A stretch of 64,000 bases of DNA from Phytopseudomonas punonensis. Its GTDB lineage: Bacteria; Pseudomonadota; Gammaproteobacteria; Pseudomonadales; Pseudomonadaceae. Positions 48,622-57,509 of this stretch are shown one piece after another (position 1 is the first letter of the stretch; each line of letters begins with the position of its first letter). The DNA lies in NCBI RefSeq assembly GCF_900142655.1, contig NZ_FRBQ01000001.1, positions 188,115-252,114 on the forward strand, in the 5' to 3' direction. The position numbers and the translations under genes were made by a program. The notes under the pieces were generated by a model that worked only from the letters and a program-made list of their open reading frames with translations, did no database searches and was not told where the DNA came from.

Positions 48622-49998
48622 ATGCCCGAATTGACTGTTCGCATCGCTGAAGTAGCCACAGGCCACGACGTGCGGTTTCCTGCCACCAGTCGCTTCAGCG
48701 AACTCACCTCCTTGCTGCACAGCCCCGTCTTCGATGTCGTGGTGCTGAGCGCCACCGATGCCGAAAACCTGGCCATGCTCCAGGCCTTGCGGCGCCAGCC
48801 GGCCTATCGCCTGAGCCTGATCTATTGCAGCAGCCAGGCGCCGCTGGCCATCGCCCTCAGCGACGGCCCGCCACCGGCACAAGCGAGCGTGATCCAGCAG
48901 GCCTGGCAACAATGGCGCGAGCGCCTTGCCGTGTTCAACAACGGTCGTGCGCCCGAAGGGCTGGAGGCGCATCTGCTCGCCTACCTGTGGCTGCGCGCAC
49001 CGGGCACCCTGAAAGCGGTGCGGGCTCCCTCTTCATCCAGGCATTACGTATACCCACTGGTTGAAGCGCTTGGTGATGATCAGGTCAACGGCCTGACGCA
49101 GGTACAGAACCTGGCGCAGCGCAATCTGCTCGACAGCACCGCACTGGTCGACCGCATTCGCCTGTGCCGCGGCTGCGGCAGCGGGCACCTCAATTACGTC
49201 GACGTGTGCGTGGAATGCAATTCCCTGGATATCGCCCGCCAGCCGTCGCTGCACTGCTTCACCTGCGGGCATATCGGCGCGCAGACCGAGTACCTCAAGG
49301 ATGGTGCACTGGTTTGCCCGAACTGCTTGACCCGCCTGCGCCACATCGGCACTGACTACGACCGGCCGCTGGAAAACTACAACTGCAACAGCTGCGATGC
49401 CTTCTTCGTCGACGCCGACGTGCAGGCGCGCTGCCTGGACTGCGGCGAACACCACGCACCGGACGAGTTGCAGGTGCGCGAGATCCGCGACTACCAGCTC
49501 TCCGAAGGCGGCCTGCTCACCGCCCGCCAGGGCCTGGAGCGCAACACCGATCATTACTTCAACGGCCTGTCGGTGGTCGGCGTCAACACCTTCAAGACCC
49601 TGCTCGACTGGCAACTGGAACTGATCGAGCGGCACAAGGCGCCGGCCTTCGCACTGCTCGGCATGCGCTTTCGCAACCTCGGCAGGGTGCTCGAACGCCT
49701 TGGCCCGCAGCGCGGCCATGCCCTGCTCGACACGCTGATTGAACGCATTCAAGTGGCCATCCGCGACACCGACCGCTGCACCCGCACCAGCGAAGAACAG
49801 CTCTGGCTGCTGCTGATGTACACCGACTCCGCCGGCCTGCGCCGGGTGACCGAGCGAATCAATGAAATCAGCGAGCTGTTCGTTGGCGAAGACCTGCAGG
49901 ACATCCGCCTGACCACCAGCGGTTGCGTAGCGCCCTCGGGCCTGATCGAAAAGGAAGACGCCGAACTGCTGATGGCACGCCTCGCCGGAGAACTCTGA
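48622..49998 (+). CDS. TackOD1 zinc-ribbon protein with degenerate GGDEF domain
   Basis: 458 residues. N-terminal region (1-170) without a recognised domain. Residues 183-275 contain six CxxC pairs (CRGC, CVEC, CFTC, CPNC, CNSC, CLDC), i.e. three zinc ribbons of the TackOD1 output domain. The C-terminal 140 residues look like a GGDEF fold (ALLGMRFRNLGRVLERLGPQRG, then RTSEEQLWLLLMY), but the GG(D/E)EF signature is replaced by SEEQL, so diguanylate cyclase activity is not expected. Probably a cytoplasmic regulatory or scaffold protein for the GT2 synthase encoded next, whose start overlaps its stop (TGATG). Confidence 0.8.
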   Translation: MPELTVRIAEVATGHDVRFPATSRFSELTSLLHSPVFDVVVLSATDAENLAMLQALRRQPAYRLSLIYCSSQAPLAIALSDGPPPAQASVIQQAWQQWRERLAVFNNGRAPEGLEAHLLAYLWLRAPGTLKAVRAPSSSRHYVYPLVEALGDDQVNGLTQVQNLAQRNLLDSTALVDRIRLCRGCGSGHLNYVDVCVECNSLDIARQPSLHCFTCGHIGAQTEYLKDGALVCPNCLTRLRHIGTDYDRPLENYNCNSCDAFFVDADVQARCLDCGEHHAPDELQVREIRDYQLSEGGLLTARQGLERNTDHYFNGLSVVGVNTFKTLLDWQLELIERHKAPAFALLGMRFRNLGRVLERLGPQRGHALLDTLIERIQVAIRDTDRCTRTSEEQLWLLLMYTDSAGLRRVTERINEISELFVGEDLQDIRLTTSGCVAPSGLIEKEDAELLMARLAGEL

Positions 49999-51326
49999 TG
50001 AATGCGCTGCTCGAGCACCTGCACGCCTGGCTGGGCGAGATCTACGGCGCCAATGGCCACTGGCGGCTGTTTCTCATGGTGTTCCCGTACTTCCTGCTAT
50101 TGGAAGTGCCGCTCAACCTGATGGTGCTGCTCGGTACCCTGCGCTGGTTCGTGCGCCAGCGCAGCGCCGTGCCGATCCACAACACTTGGAATCCGCGGGT
50201 ATCGTGCCTTATCACCTGCTACAGCGAAGGCCGCGACGTCGAGCTGACGCTGCGCAGCCTGGCCGAGCAGACCTACCCCGGCATGATCGAGATCATCCCG
50301 ATCGTCGATGGCGCGGTCGCAAACAAAGCGACCACCGAGGTGGTGCGCCGCTTCAAGGCCGAGCAGCGCATGCCGCGCAACCGGGTGATCCGCCCCATCG
50401 CCAAATGGCAGCGCGGCGGTCGGGTGTCATCGCTCAATACCGGGCTGGCGTACAGCACTGGCGAGATTCTCATCAACGTCGATGGCGACACCTCGTTCGA
50501 CAACGACATGGTGGTGCGCATGGTCAGCCACTTCCGTGACCCCAAGGTGCCTGCGGTGGCCGGCAGCCTGCGCGTGCGCAATGCCCGTCAATCCTGGGTC
50601 GCGCGCATCCAGGCGCTGGAATACCTGCTGTCGATCCACATGTGCAAGATCGGCCTGGCCGAGTGGAACCTGGTCAACAACGTATCCGGCGCGTTTGGCG
50701 CCTTCCGCCGCAGCTTCCTGCAGCAGATCGGCGGCTGGGACACCCACACCGCCGAAGACCTGGACTTGACCCTGCGCATCAAGGCGTACTTTCGCCGCTA
50801 CCGCCTGCGCATTCCCTTCGAACCCCAGGCCATCGGCCACACCGATGCACCGGCGACGTTGCGCAGTTTTCTCGACCAGCGCCTGCGCTGGGACGGCGAC
50901 CTGTTCTTCGTCTACATACGCAAGCACCGCCACGTCTTCACCCCGCGCCTGCTCGGCTGGCCGAACTTCCTGATGCTGATGGTCAGCGGGCTGTTGTTCC
51001 AGCTGGTGCTGCCGTTCATCATCCTCGGCTACAGCCTGGTGGCGGTGATCATCCTGCCGTTCACCGCGCTGCTGTTCTATTCACTGCTGATCTACGCGCT
51101 GTACCTGTCGATGAGCACACTGCTGTACCTGGGCCTGATGCTGATGGTCAGCGAGCGGCCGCAGCAGGATCTGCGGCTGATCTGGGTGCTGCCGTTCTAT
51201 CCCCTGGCGATGTATGCCCTGCGCTGCTGGAGCGTGGTCGCCATTCTCAATGAAACCCTGCGGCGCGGGCACGAGGAATCGAGCATGGCGCCCTGGTGGG
51301 TTCTCAAACGGGCCAATCGATTCTGA
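49998..51326 (+). CDS. Processive GT2 polysaccharide synthase
   Basis: 442 residues. Two-part membrane topology: one N-terminal helix (24-48) and about four C-terminal helices (320-425). The GT2 core has the D,D,D,QxxRW set of processive synthases: Asp in IVDGA (104), DGD (162-164), AEDLDL (252-257) and QRLRW (294-298). This set is shared with PgaC, Alg8 and cellulose/hyaluronan-type synthases that polymerise and translocate a glycan. The sugar cannot be deduced. No PilZ domain, so c-di-GMP control, if any, would have to act through partners. One-base overlap with the TackOD1 gene. Confidence 0.85.
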   Translation: MNALLEHLHAWLGEIYGANGHWRLFLMVFPYFLLLEVPLNLMVLLGTLRWFVRQRSAVPIHNTWNPRVSCLITCYSEGRDVELTLRSLAEQTYPGMIEIIPIVDGAVANKATTEVVRRFKAEQRMPRNRVIRPIAKWQRGGRVSSLNTGLAYSTGEILINVDGDTSFDNDMVVRMVSHFRDPKVPAVAGSLRVRNARQSWVARIQALEYLLSIHMCKIGLAEWNLVNNVSGAFGAFRRSFLQQIGGWDTHTAEDLDLTLRIKAYFRRYRLRIPFEPQAIGHTDAPATLRSFLDQRLRWDGDLFFVYIRKHRHVFTPRLLGWPNFLMLMVSGLLFQLVLPFIILGYSLVAVIILPFTALLFYSLLIYALYLSMSTLLYLGLMLMVSERPQQDLRLIWVLPFYPLAMYALRCWSVVAILNETLRRGHEESSMAPWWVLKRANRF

Positions 51327-51340
51327 GGCGCTACGACTCA

Positions 51341-53431
51341 ATGACTGCACCACGACCTTCACGTCTGCTGCTGCCGCTGCTGTGCTGCGCGCCGCTGCTG
51401 GCAGGCGCCGCACCCCTGACGCTCGAGCAGGCCCTGCAACAGGCCGGCGACAGCGGCCCGGCGGCCAATGCCGAACTGGAAGCGCGCTATGCGGCCCGCG
51501 ACCAACGCGAAAGCGAATCCGGCTGGGAAATGTTCGGCAATGCCAACGTCGGCCGCTACCGCGAACTGGTGACCGATGACGTGCGCGACGATTACTACGG
51601 CCGCAGCTTCGCGGTCGGCGTGCGCTACCCGCTGCTCGGCAGCCTGCGCCGGCGCATGGATGCCGTGCGCGACAGCGAGCGCGACATTCGCCTCGCCGAA
51701 ATCGAGCAAGGCTATCGCCGCGCTCAGCAGCGCCTGGCCATCCGCAGTACCTATGCGGACTGGTGGCGCGCCAGTGAAGAAAAACGCCTCTGTGAGGGCG
51801 TCGAACAAGCCGCCCGTGATGCCGAAGAGCAGGTGCAAACGCGTCTTAAAGGCAACTGGATCCTGCCTTCCGACGCGCAGTTGATGCGCAGCGAATGGAC
51901 GGCAGTCACCCAGCGTTGCGCCATGCAGCAAGGGCTGCTGGAAGACATCCGCGCCAGCCTGCAAACCCTTGGCGTGCAAGTCGAGGCTAACGACACGCCG
52001 ATCACCAGCCCTCTGGCAAGCGAACCGCAACCGCTGCAAGCCTGGCAGGAGCAGCTCGAAAGCAACCCAAGGGTGGCCGGGCGCAATGCCGAGCTGGCCA
52101 ACGCCGAACTGGGCCGCAAGCAGCCCTGGTACAGCGCCATCGAGTCCTACGTCAACGTCGCCCAGACCCTGGAGCAGCGCAGCGGCGCCAGTGACAACGG
52201 CAGTGGGCTGAGTGCCGGCGTCACATTCTCCGCGCCCTTCGACCTGCTCGACTACGGCTCGGCCCGTGGCCGCGAAGGCGAGGCGCGCTACCAGGCCGCC
52301 GTGCAGGCACTGGAGCGTGAGCGAGGCAGCGTGCTGCGCGAACTCGGCAAGGTGCTGGAACAGCAACGCCGCGAGCTCAACGAATACCAGTGGCGCAGCG
52401 AGCGACGTGCCGCGCTAGACACCATCATCGCCGAACGCCGCCAGCGCGGCAGCCTGGATGCCGGTGAAGCCAGCCTGCGTCTGCTGCAGGCCCAGGTCGA
52501 TCATTACAATGCCGGTTTCGCGCAGATCTCCGCCTGGCACGGCGCCTGGTTGCAGGACTCGGCGCTGCGCCTGTTCGGCGATGACAGCCCGGGCTTCGAA
52601 CGCCTGCTCGGCAACCGCGTGGTGCAGTGGCAGAGCGACAAGACCGTGATGCCAGCCCAGGTGGCCACACAGGCGCAATGGAATCAGGGCGTGTACATCT
52701 GGGACAGCACCGCCCTGCTCGACCCGAGCCAGCGCCCGGGCCAGCTGAGCACCTTGCAGCAAGCCGGCATCAGTCAGTTGCATGTTGGGCTGACCAGCCT
52801 GCAGGTCGCCGACATCAGGCGTACTCACCAGGCAATGCGCGAACTGATCCAGGCCGCCCACGCCAAGGGAATGCAGGTCAGCCTGCTGCTCGGTGATCCG
52901 GACTGGATGAAGCCCCGCCAGCGTCACGGGCTGATCGACCTGATCGGCAAGCTCCGGGACCTGCCCTTCGCTGCCCTGCATCTGGATCTGGAAGTCGAAC
53001 AGCTGGGCTGGCCGGTGCCCGACGGGCGCCTGCGCGACTGGCTCGATACCGTGCGCGAGGCCAAGGCCGCGGCGCCCTGGCCGCTCAACCTGTCCAGCCA
53101 CCCGCGCTGGTTCGACGAACAGGCCAACCGCCAACCCTGCGTGCCCTGCGAGCTGCAACGCATCGGGGTTGGCGAGATCAGCCTGATGATCTACACCCGC
53201 AACCCGCAAAGCAGCGCCAACAGGGCCCTGGCCATCGCCAAACAATGGCCAGCCCTGAAGCTGCGCCTGGCGCAGAGCGTGGAGGCCGATCAACCCGCTG
53301 ATTTGAGCTGGGCCGATGCTTCCCACGAACAATTGCAACAACAGGTAGTGAACTGGCAGAACGCTCTGCGCCCGGCTGGAGTGGGCGGTATCGACTGGCA
53401 ATCCTGGACTGATTACCCGAGAAGCCGATGA
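51341..53431 (+). CDS. TolC-type outer-membrane protein fused to a TIM-barrel-like domain
   Basis: 696 residues. Signal peptide (1-23). Residues 25-430 are a TolC-like outer-membrane efflux protein: helical repeats such as SLRRRMDAVRDSERDIRLAE and VLRELGKVLEQQRRELNEYQ, with the YPLLGS and SAGVTFSAPFDL strand segments. From about residue 450 (GVYIWDSTALLDP) to the end is a separate domain of alternating strands and helices with a ALHLDLEVEQLGWPVPDG acidic motif and SLMIYTRNPQSSANRA, resembling a glycoside-hydrolase-type TIM barrel. I choose ATG 51341 for the signal peptide; a GTG at 51296 would overlap the synthase gene. The fusion is unusual; a periplasmic glycan-trimming role is possible. 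Confidence 0.75.
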   Translation: MTAPRPSRLLLPLLCCAPLLAGAAPLTLEQALQQAGDSGPAANAELEARYAARDQRESESGWEMFGNANVGRYRELVTDDVRDDYYGRSFAVGVRYPLLGSLRRRMDAVRDSERDIRLAEIEQGYRRAQQRLAIRSTYADWWRASEEKRLCEGVEQAARDAEEQVQTRLKGNWILPSDAQLMRSEWTAVTQRCAMQQGLLEDIRASLQTLGVQVEANDTPITSPLASEPQPLQAWQEQLESNPRVAGRNAELANAELGRKQPWYSAIESYVNVAQTLEQRSGASDNGSGLSAGVTFSAPFDLLDYGSARGREGEARYQAAVQALERERGSVLRELGKVLEQQRRELNEYQWRSERRAALDTIIAERRQRGSLDAGEASLRLLQAQVDHYNAGFAQISAWHGAWLQDSALRLFGDDSPGFERLLGNRVVQWQSDKTVMPAQVATQAQWNQGVYIWDSTALLDPSQRPGQLSTLQQAGISQLHVGLTSLQVADIRRTHQAMRELIQAAHAKGMQVSLLLGDPDWMKPRQRHGLIDLIGKLRDLPFAALHLDLEVEQLGWPVPDGRLRDWLDTVREAKAAAPWPLNLSSHPRWFDEQANRQPCVPCELQRIGVGEISLMIYTRNPQSSANRALAIAKQWPALKLRLAQSVEADQPADLSWADASHEQLQQQVVNWQNALRPAGVGGIDWQSWTDYPRSR

Positions 53432-54465
53432 AGATACGTTTCAATAGCCGCAAAGAAAGACACCCAACCCAGGACAACGGCATGGAGGTGCTCTACGCCC
53501 CCGGCAAACGCCTGGCCTTCCGCCTGCGCTGGTACCTGATCCTGTTTCTGATCCTGCTGCCCGCCCTGTGGTTGGCCGGTCGCTACGGGCTGGAGCTGAT
53601 ACGCGTGGAGGCGCCAGCACTGGTGCGTTTGCCGAGCATGGAAGTGCGCGCCATGCAGCCCGGCCAGGTGAAAAGCATCCCGGTGCAGGCTGGTGATCAC
53701 GTGGATGTCGGCACGCCATTGGTGGAGCTCGACAACCCCGAATGGCGCCTGCGCCTGAACCTCCTGCAAGGCGGCGCAGCACCGGCTGCCGCGCCAGCTG
53801 GCGACCTTGGCACGCGCAACCGTGCGGTGCTGCAGAGCCTGGTCAGCCGCGCGGCGCAGCGAGTCAACGACACCCGGCGCCTGGTGCAACAGGGCGCAGC
53901 CACCCGCGGCGAGCTGCTCGAGGCACAGAACGAGCTGGACAGTCGTCAGGCCGAATTGTTGGCCTTCGAGCGCAGCCTGAGCGGCGCTGGCAGCAGTGAA
54001 AGTGAACGCTATGAGCGCCAGCAAGAGCTGGAACGCCAGTGGCTGACCGGGCAGTTGAACCAGATGAAAGTCAGCGCCAGCGAACCTGGCCGGGTCGCCG
54101 AAGTGATCACTGCACCGGGCGAGAACGTCGGCCCAGGCACCCTGCTGATGCGCCTTGAGCGCAGCGGCCCGGCGCAGTTGTGGGTGTATTTGGATCCCAA
54201 GGATGTCGAGCACGCCACCCCAGGTTCAGCGCTGGACGTACGCCTGCCTGATGGCAGCTGGATCAAGGCCGAGGTGATCAATCCGGCGGAAAGCGCCAAC
54301 CCGCTGCCCAGCGATCTGCGCCAGCCATTCCGCAGCCCAACGCGCGGGCTGATGGTGCCGGCACGCTTCACCGAGCCGCTGGCCAACGAATGGCGCGTCG
54401 ACTCGCTGCCCGTGCAGGTACGCTTCCCGAACGAGCACTTCCCCCTGTTCGGTATGCGCCTCTAG
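53428..54465 (+). CDS. HlyD-family periplasmic adaptor protein
   Basis: 345 residues. One membrane helix (about 31-53) and a membrane-fusion-protein layout: a biotinyl-lipoyl half-motif PGQVKSIPVQAGDHVDVGTPLVELD, a coiled-coil hairpin (about 130-225; RRLVQQGAATRGELLEAQNELDSRQAEL), the second lipoyl half (VAEVITAPGENVGPGTLLMRLE) and a beta-barrel (LWVYLDPKDVEHATPGSALDV). It should link the inner-membrane synthase to the TolC-like partner encoded just upstream (ATGA overlap). Last gene of the operon; terminator follows. Confidence 0.88.
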   Translation: MKIRFNSRKERHPTQDNGMEVLYAPGKRLAFRLRWYLILFLILLPALWLAGRYGLELIRVEAPALVRLPSMEVRAMQPGQVKSIPVQAGDHVDVGTPLVELDNPEWRLRLNLLQGGAAPAAAPAGDLGTRNRAVLQSLVSRAAQRVNDTRRLVQQGAATRGELLEAQNELDSRQAELLAFERSLSGAGSSESERYERQQELERQWLTGQLNQMKVSASEPGRVAEVITAPGENVGPGTLLMRLERSGPAQLWVYLDPKDVEHATPGSALDVRLPDGSWIKAEVINPAESANPLPSDLRQPFRSPTRGLMVPARFTEPLANEWRVDSLPVQVRFPNEHFPLFGMRL

Positions 54466-54473
54466 GCACCCGA

Positions 54474-54500
54474 CATCCGCCTGCGCAATGCAGGCGGATG
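54474..54500. terminator. Bidirectional terminator between convergent operons
   Basis: Perfect 11-base-pair stem CATCCGCCTGC/GCAGGCGGATG with loop GCAAT, located between the convergent HlyD and histidine-kinase stop codons. Plus-strand tail is CGCCTTTC; T-richness is modest in both directions. Confidence 0.65.
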
Positions 54501-54519
54501 CGCCTTTCAGGTCAAAGAC

Positions 54520-55881
54520 TCAGACTACCGCGTCAGGAAACCGGATCACCGCACTGAAGCCCCGTGGGCTGGCATTGCTGAAGCCGATGGAGCCGCCCAG
54601 GTGGCGGGTGATCATGCCGACGATGGCCAATCCCAACCCTGCTCCCTGTGGATTGCCCGCACTGTGAAAGCGCTCGCCGAGGCGCGGCAGGCGCTCCTCT
54701 TCTACGCCCGGGCCCTGATCGACGACCTGCAGGCGCACACCCTGGCCCTCCCGGCACACACGCACGCTCACCTCGCTGCCCGGCGAAGAGAAGGTCAGCG
54801 CGTTGCTGACCAGGTTCTGCAGCAGAATGACGATCAGGCCGCGGTCGCCCTGAATCAACGCGGTTTCTTCAGCATCGAGGGCCAGGTCGATACGGCGGTT
54901 GATCGCCAGAGGTGCCAGGTCGGCCAGCTCCTCGCGCACCACGGCGGTCAAATCCAGCGGTTGCAGGTTTTGCGAAGGCGCTTCCAGGCGCGCCATGGTC
55001 AGCAACTGGCTGGCGATGCGAGTGGCGCGATGTACGCCCTGCTGCAGGAATGCCAGTGCTTCGTCGCGCTCCTGCGCGCTTTCGGCCTGCAACGCGTTGC
55101 GCACATGAATATCGAGAATCGCCAGCGGCGTGCGCAGTTCATGGGCGGCATCGGCGATAAAGCGTCGCTCGCGTTCGAGCAATGCGCGCAGTTGGCTCAA
55201 GACGTCATCCAGGGCCAGGCGCATCGGTTCCAGCTCCGGCGGCAGCGGGCCGGCGGGCAAAGGCTCGAGGCTGTGTTCGGGGCGTTCACGCAGTTGCTGG
55301 GCCAGGCGCTGCAACGGGCGCAACCCCCAGCCCAGCAGCAGCCAGATGAAGGCGGCCAACAATGGCAAACAGATCAGTGTTGGCATCAGGGTGTGCTGGA
55401 GAATCTGATGGATCAGATCCTGGCGCAGATCCTCACGCTCGCCGACCCAGATGCGCAGGCCCTGAGCGGCATCCTCCAGCAGCACCCCGCACCATTCCTG
55501 ATCGTTGAGAAAGAAGTCGTGGATCCCGGGGGCGGGCGGCGACGCCAGTGGCGGCGCCTGCTCGGAACGCACCAGCAGCGTGCCGTCTGCGGCCCATACC
55601 TGGAACGCCAGGTTGATTTCATAGGGATGGGAAAAGATGCCATCGGCCGAGAGGTCCAGGGCGTTGTCCAGCGCCTGCCTGACGAACTGCCAGTCGATCG
55701 GCCGGCCGTCCGGTTGCTGCAGCATGCCTTGCAGCACGCGGGCGGCCTGCACCAATTGGGCATCATAGACCGCCTCGGTCTGCCGATGGCTGTCGCGCAG
55801 GGCAAGCAGCACCAGCGCCAGGCTGCCGGCCAGCACCAGAGCGATGGTCGGCGCGAGGATGCGTGTGCGGATGGAAATCAT
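54520..55881 (-). CDS. Sensor histidine kinase (QseC/PmrB type)
   Basis: 453 residues. Two transmembrane helices (about 10-32 and 150-172) enclose a periplasmic sensor domain of the 2CSK_N type. HAMP-like linker, HisKA with His247 (AAHELRTPLAILDIHV), then HATPase_c (LLQNLVSNALTFS, GLGLAIVGMITRHLGG). The start at ATG 55879-55881 overlaps the response regulator stop by four bases, so the pair is translationally coupled. The regulator-kinase pair is divergent from a phosphoethanolamine-transferase-like operon, suggesting cationic-peptide, acid or metal sensing like PmrB; the ligand is not visible in the sequence. Confidence 0.88.
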   Translation of the reverse strand: MISIRTRILAPTIALVLAGSLALVLLALRDSHRQTEAVYDAQLVQAARVLQGMLQQPDGRPIDWQFVRQALDNALDLSADGIFSHPYEINLAFQVWAADGTLLVRSEQAPPLASPPAPGIHDFFLNDQEWCGVLLEDAAQGLRIWVGEREDLRQDLIHQILQHTLMPTLICLPLLAAFIWLLLGWGLRPLQRLAQQLRERPEHSLEPLPAGPLPPELEPMRLALDDVLSQLRALLERERRFIADAAHELRTPLAILDIHVRNALQAESAQERDEALAFLQQGVHRATRIASQLLTMARLEAPSQNLQPLDLTAVVREELADLAPLAINRRIDLALDAEETALIQGDRGLIVILLQNLVSNALTFSSPGSEVSVRVCREGQGVRLQVVDQGPGVEEERLPRLGERFHSAGNPQGAGLGLAIVGMITRHLGGSIGFSNASPRGFSAVIRFPDAVV

Positions 55882-56543
55882 GGCGTGCGCTCCACCAGGT
55901 AACCGACCCCACGCACGGTGCGAATCAGCTCGCTGCACAATTTACGGCGCAGGTTATGAATAAGAACTTCCAGGGTGTTGCCCGGCCCGCTTTCCTGCCA
56001 GCCATACAGGGCATTGGCCAGCCGCTCGCGGGTGACCACCACACCGGGGCGGATCAACAACTGGTGCAGTAGCTGATATTCCATAGGCGTCATCGGTACG
56101 CTGCGGCCCCCGTAACGCACCTCCTGGGTGGATGGATCGAGGCTCACGCCGGCGAATTCCAGCACCGGCTGTGCACGCCCTTGGCTGCGGCGCAGCAAGG
56201 CACGGATGCGCGCTTTCAGCTCCTCGGGATCGAAGGGTTTGACCAGATAATCGTCGGCGCCAGCATCCAGGCCCTGGATTCGATCATCCATGGCGTCGCG
56301 GGCGGTGAGCACCAGCACCGGCACGGCGTTCTCGCTACGCGCGCGCAACTGGCGCAGCAGCGTCATGCCATCCAGGCGTGGCAGGCCGAGGTCGAGCAGC
56401 ACCAGGTCGAACTGTTCGCTGCGCAGGGCATGGGCGGCTTCGATGCCGTCTTCCAGCCAGTCCAGCGTATAACCTTCGCCGCGCAGGGCGACGCGGATAC
56501 CGCGCGCCAGGGCGCGATCATCTTCAACCAGCAGGACACGCAC
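55878..56543 (-). CDS. OmpR-family response regulator (PmrA/QseB-like)
   Basis: 221 residues from a GTG at 56541-56543, preceded by GAGG at seven bases; the receiver begins immediately (VRVLLVEDDRALARGI). Phospho-acceptor Asp about residue 51 (FDLVLLDLGLPRLDG), Lys in LVKPFDPEELKAR. The C-terminal winged helix (about 125-220) contains LTPMEYQLLHQLLIRPG-like text (here MTPMEYQLLHQLLIRP) and VTRERLANALYGW. First gene of a two-gene operon with the kinase. A PmrA-box-like site lies about 90 bases upstream in the divergent region. Confidence 0.9.
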   Translation of the reverse strand: MRVLLVEDDRALARGIRVALRGEGYTLDWLEDGIEAAHALRSEQFDLVLLDLGLPRLDGMTLLRQLRARSENAVPVLVLTARDAMDDRIQGLDAGADDYLVKPFDPEELKARIRALLRRSQGRAQPVLEFAGVSLDPSTQEVRYGGRSVPMTPMEYQLLHQLLIRPGVVVTRERLANALYGWQESGPGNTLEVLIHNLRRKLCSELIRTVRGVGYLVERTP

Positions 56544-56628
56544 GGCACACACCTCGTCATCGATAACGGCGCCATGATGCGCCGCTGGCAGCACGATTGG
56601 CAGAGGCAGATGTTACCGAGATTTGCCC

Positions 56629-56645
56629 GTTAAGGCTTTCCTAAG
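56629..56645 (+). promoter_or_regulatory. PmrA-box-like operator in the divergent region
   Basis: GTTAAG (56629-56634), five bases, CCTAAG (56640-56645). The PmrA/BasR box is YTTAAK-N5-YTTAAK, so ten of twelve bases agree and spacing is exact. It lies 48 bases upstream of the PepSY gene and about 86 bases upstream of the response regulator, a position suited to control of both. Confidence 0.6.
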
Positions 56646-56693
56646 CTTCGTGTCGCAAGGTGCCTCTGACCACTACCGTCAAGGAGTCTCACC

Positions 56694-56960
56694 ATGCGTT
56701 ACGTTGCACTCTTCGCCCTGTTGCTGGGCAGCCCGTTGGCCATGGCCAGCACCGAATGCACCACCGCTGATCGCTCGACCTGGCAGGATCCTGAGCAGTT
56801 TCAGGCCAAGCTGAAAGAGCAGGGTTACGAGATCAGCAAGTTCAAGATCACCAAAGGCAACTGCTACGAGATCTACGGCTTCGACAAGGACAAGCGCAAG
56901 GTCGAGATCTACCACGATCCGGTTAGCGGCAAGGCCATCAAGACCGAGATCGAAGACTGA
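56694..56960 (+). CDS. PepSY-domain exported small protein
   Basis: 88 residues. Signal peptide (1-19, ending AMAS); two Cys in the mature part (ECTTADRST and GNCYEIYGF) could form a disulphide. The rest is a PepSY-like domain: EQFQAKLKEQGYEISKFKI then YGFDKDKRKVEIYHDPVSG. Small periplasmic PepSY proteins accompany PmrAB/QseBC-like systems and cytochrome b561 genes in many Proteobacteria, perhaps as modulators. The ATG has AAGGAG upstream. Overlaps the cytochrome gene by one base. Confidence 0.85.
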   Translation: MRYVALFALLLGSPLAMASTECTTADRSTWQDPEQFQAKLKEQGYEISKFKITKGNCYEIYGFDKDKRKVEIYHDPVSGKAIKTEIED

Positions 56961-57499
56961 TGCACGCGGCGACGATACGACTCTGGGATCCCTTGATTCG
57001 GCTGTTCCATGTGTCGATAGCCGGGGTCTTCGTCGCCAACTATTTCTTTACCGAGGAAGGTGACGACTGGCACACCTGGCTCGGCTATTACGCCTGTGCC
57101 TGGCTGACGGTTCGCCTGGTATGGGGCTTCGTCGGCACACGCAGTGCGCGTTGGGCGGACTTCTGGCCGACCCGCGCTCGCCTGCGTGAACACCTGAGCC
57201 GGGTGCTCAAGGGCGAGCCGCACCGCCGCCTCGGTCACTCACCGATTGGCGCTCTGGTGATGATGCTGATGATGAGCACCATCGCCACCCTCGGCATCAG
57301 CGGCTTTCTGATGCAGGAGGTCGATGCCCTGTGGGGCGCCGACTGGCCACTCACGCTACATGCCTGGGCAGCCAACAGCCTGGCGACGCTGGTGGTCATC
57401 CACATGGCCGCAGCGGTGATCGAAAGCCTGCACCTGCGCGAAAACCTGCCGCTGTCGATGATCACCGGTAAACGCCGCGCCCCTTCCGACCATCGCTGA
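56960..57499 (+). CDS. Cytochrome b561-type membrane protein
   Basis: 179 residues with four transmembrane helices (about 12-30, 38-55, 92-115, 138-160). Haem-ligating His candidates are in LIRLFHVSIAGVF, WHTWLGYYACAW, TLHAWAAN and VVIHMAAAVIESLH, as expected for a di-haem b561. It probably moves electrons across the inner membrane; the acceptor is unknown. Second gene in a PepSY-cytochrome-transferase operon. Confidence 0.88.
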   Translation: MHAATIRLWDPLIRLFHVSIAGVFVANYFFTEEGDDWHTWLGYYACAWLTVRLVWGFVGTRSARWADFWPTRARLREHLSRVLKGEPHRRLGHSPIGALVMMLMMSTIATLGISGFLMQEVDALWGADWPLTLHAWAANSLATLVVIHMAAAVIESLHLRENLPLSMITGKRRAPSDHR

Positions 57500-57509
57500 G
57501 ACTCAACCC

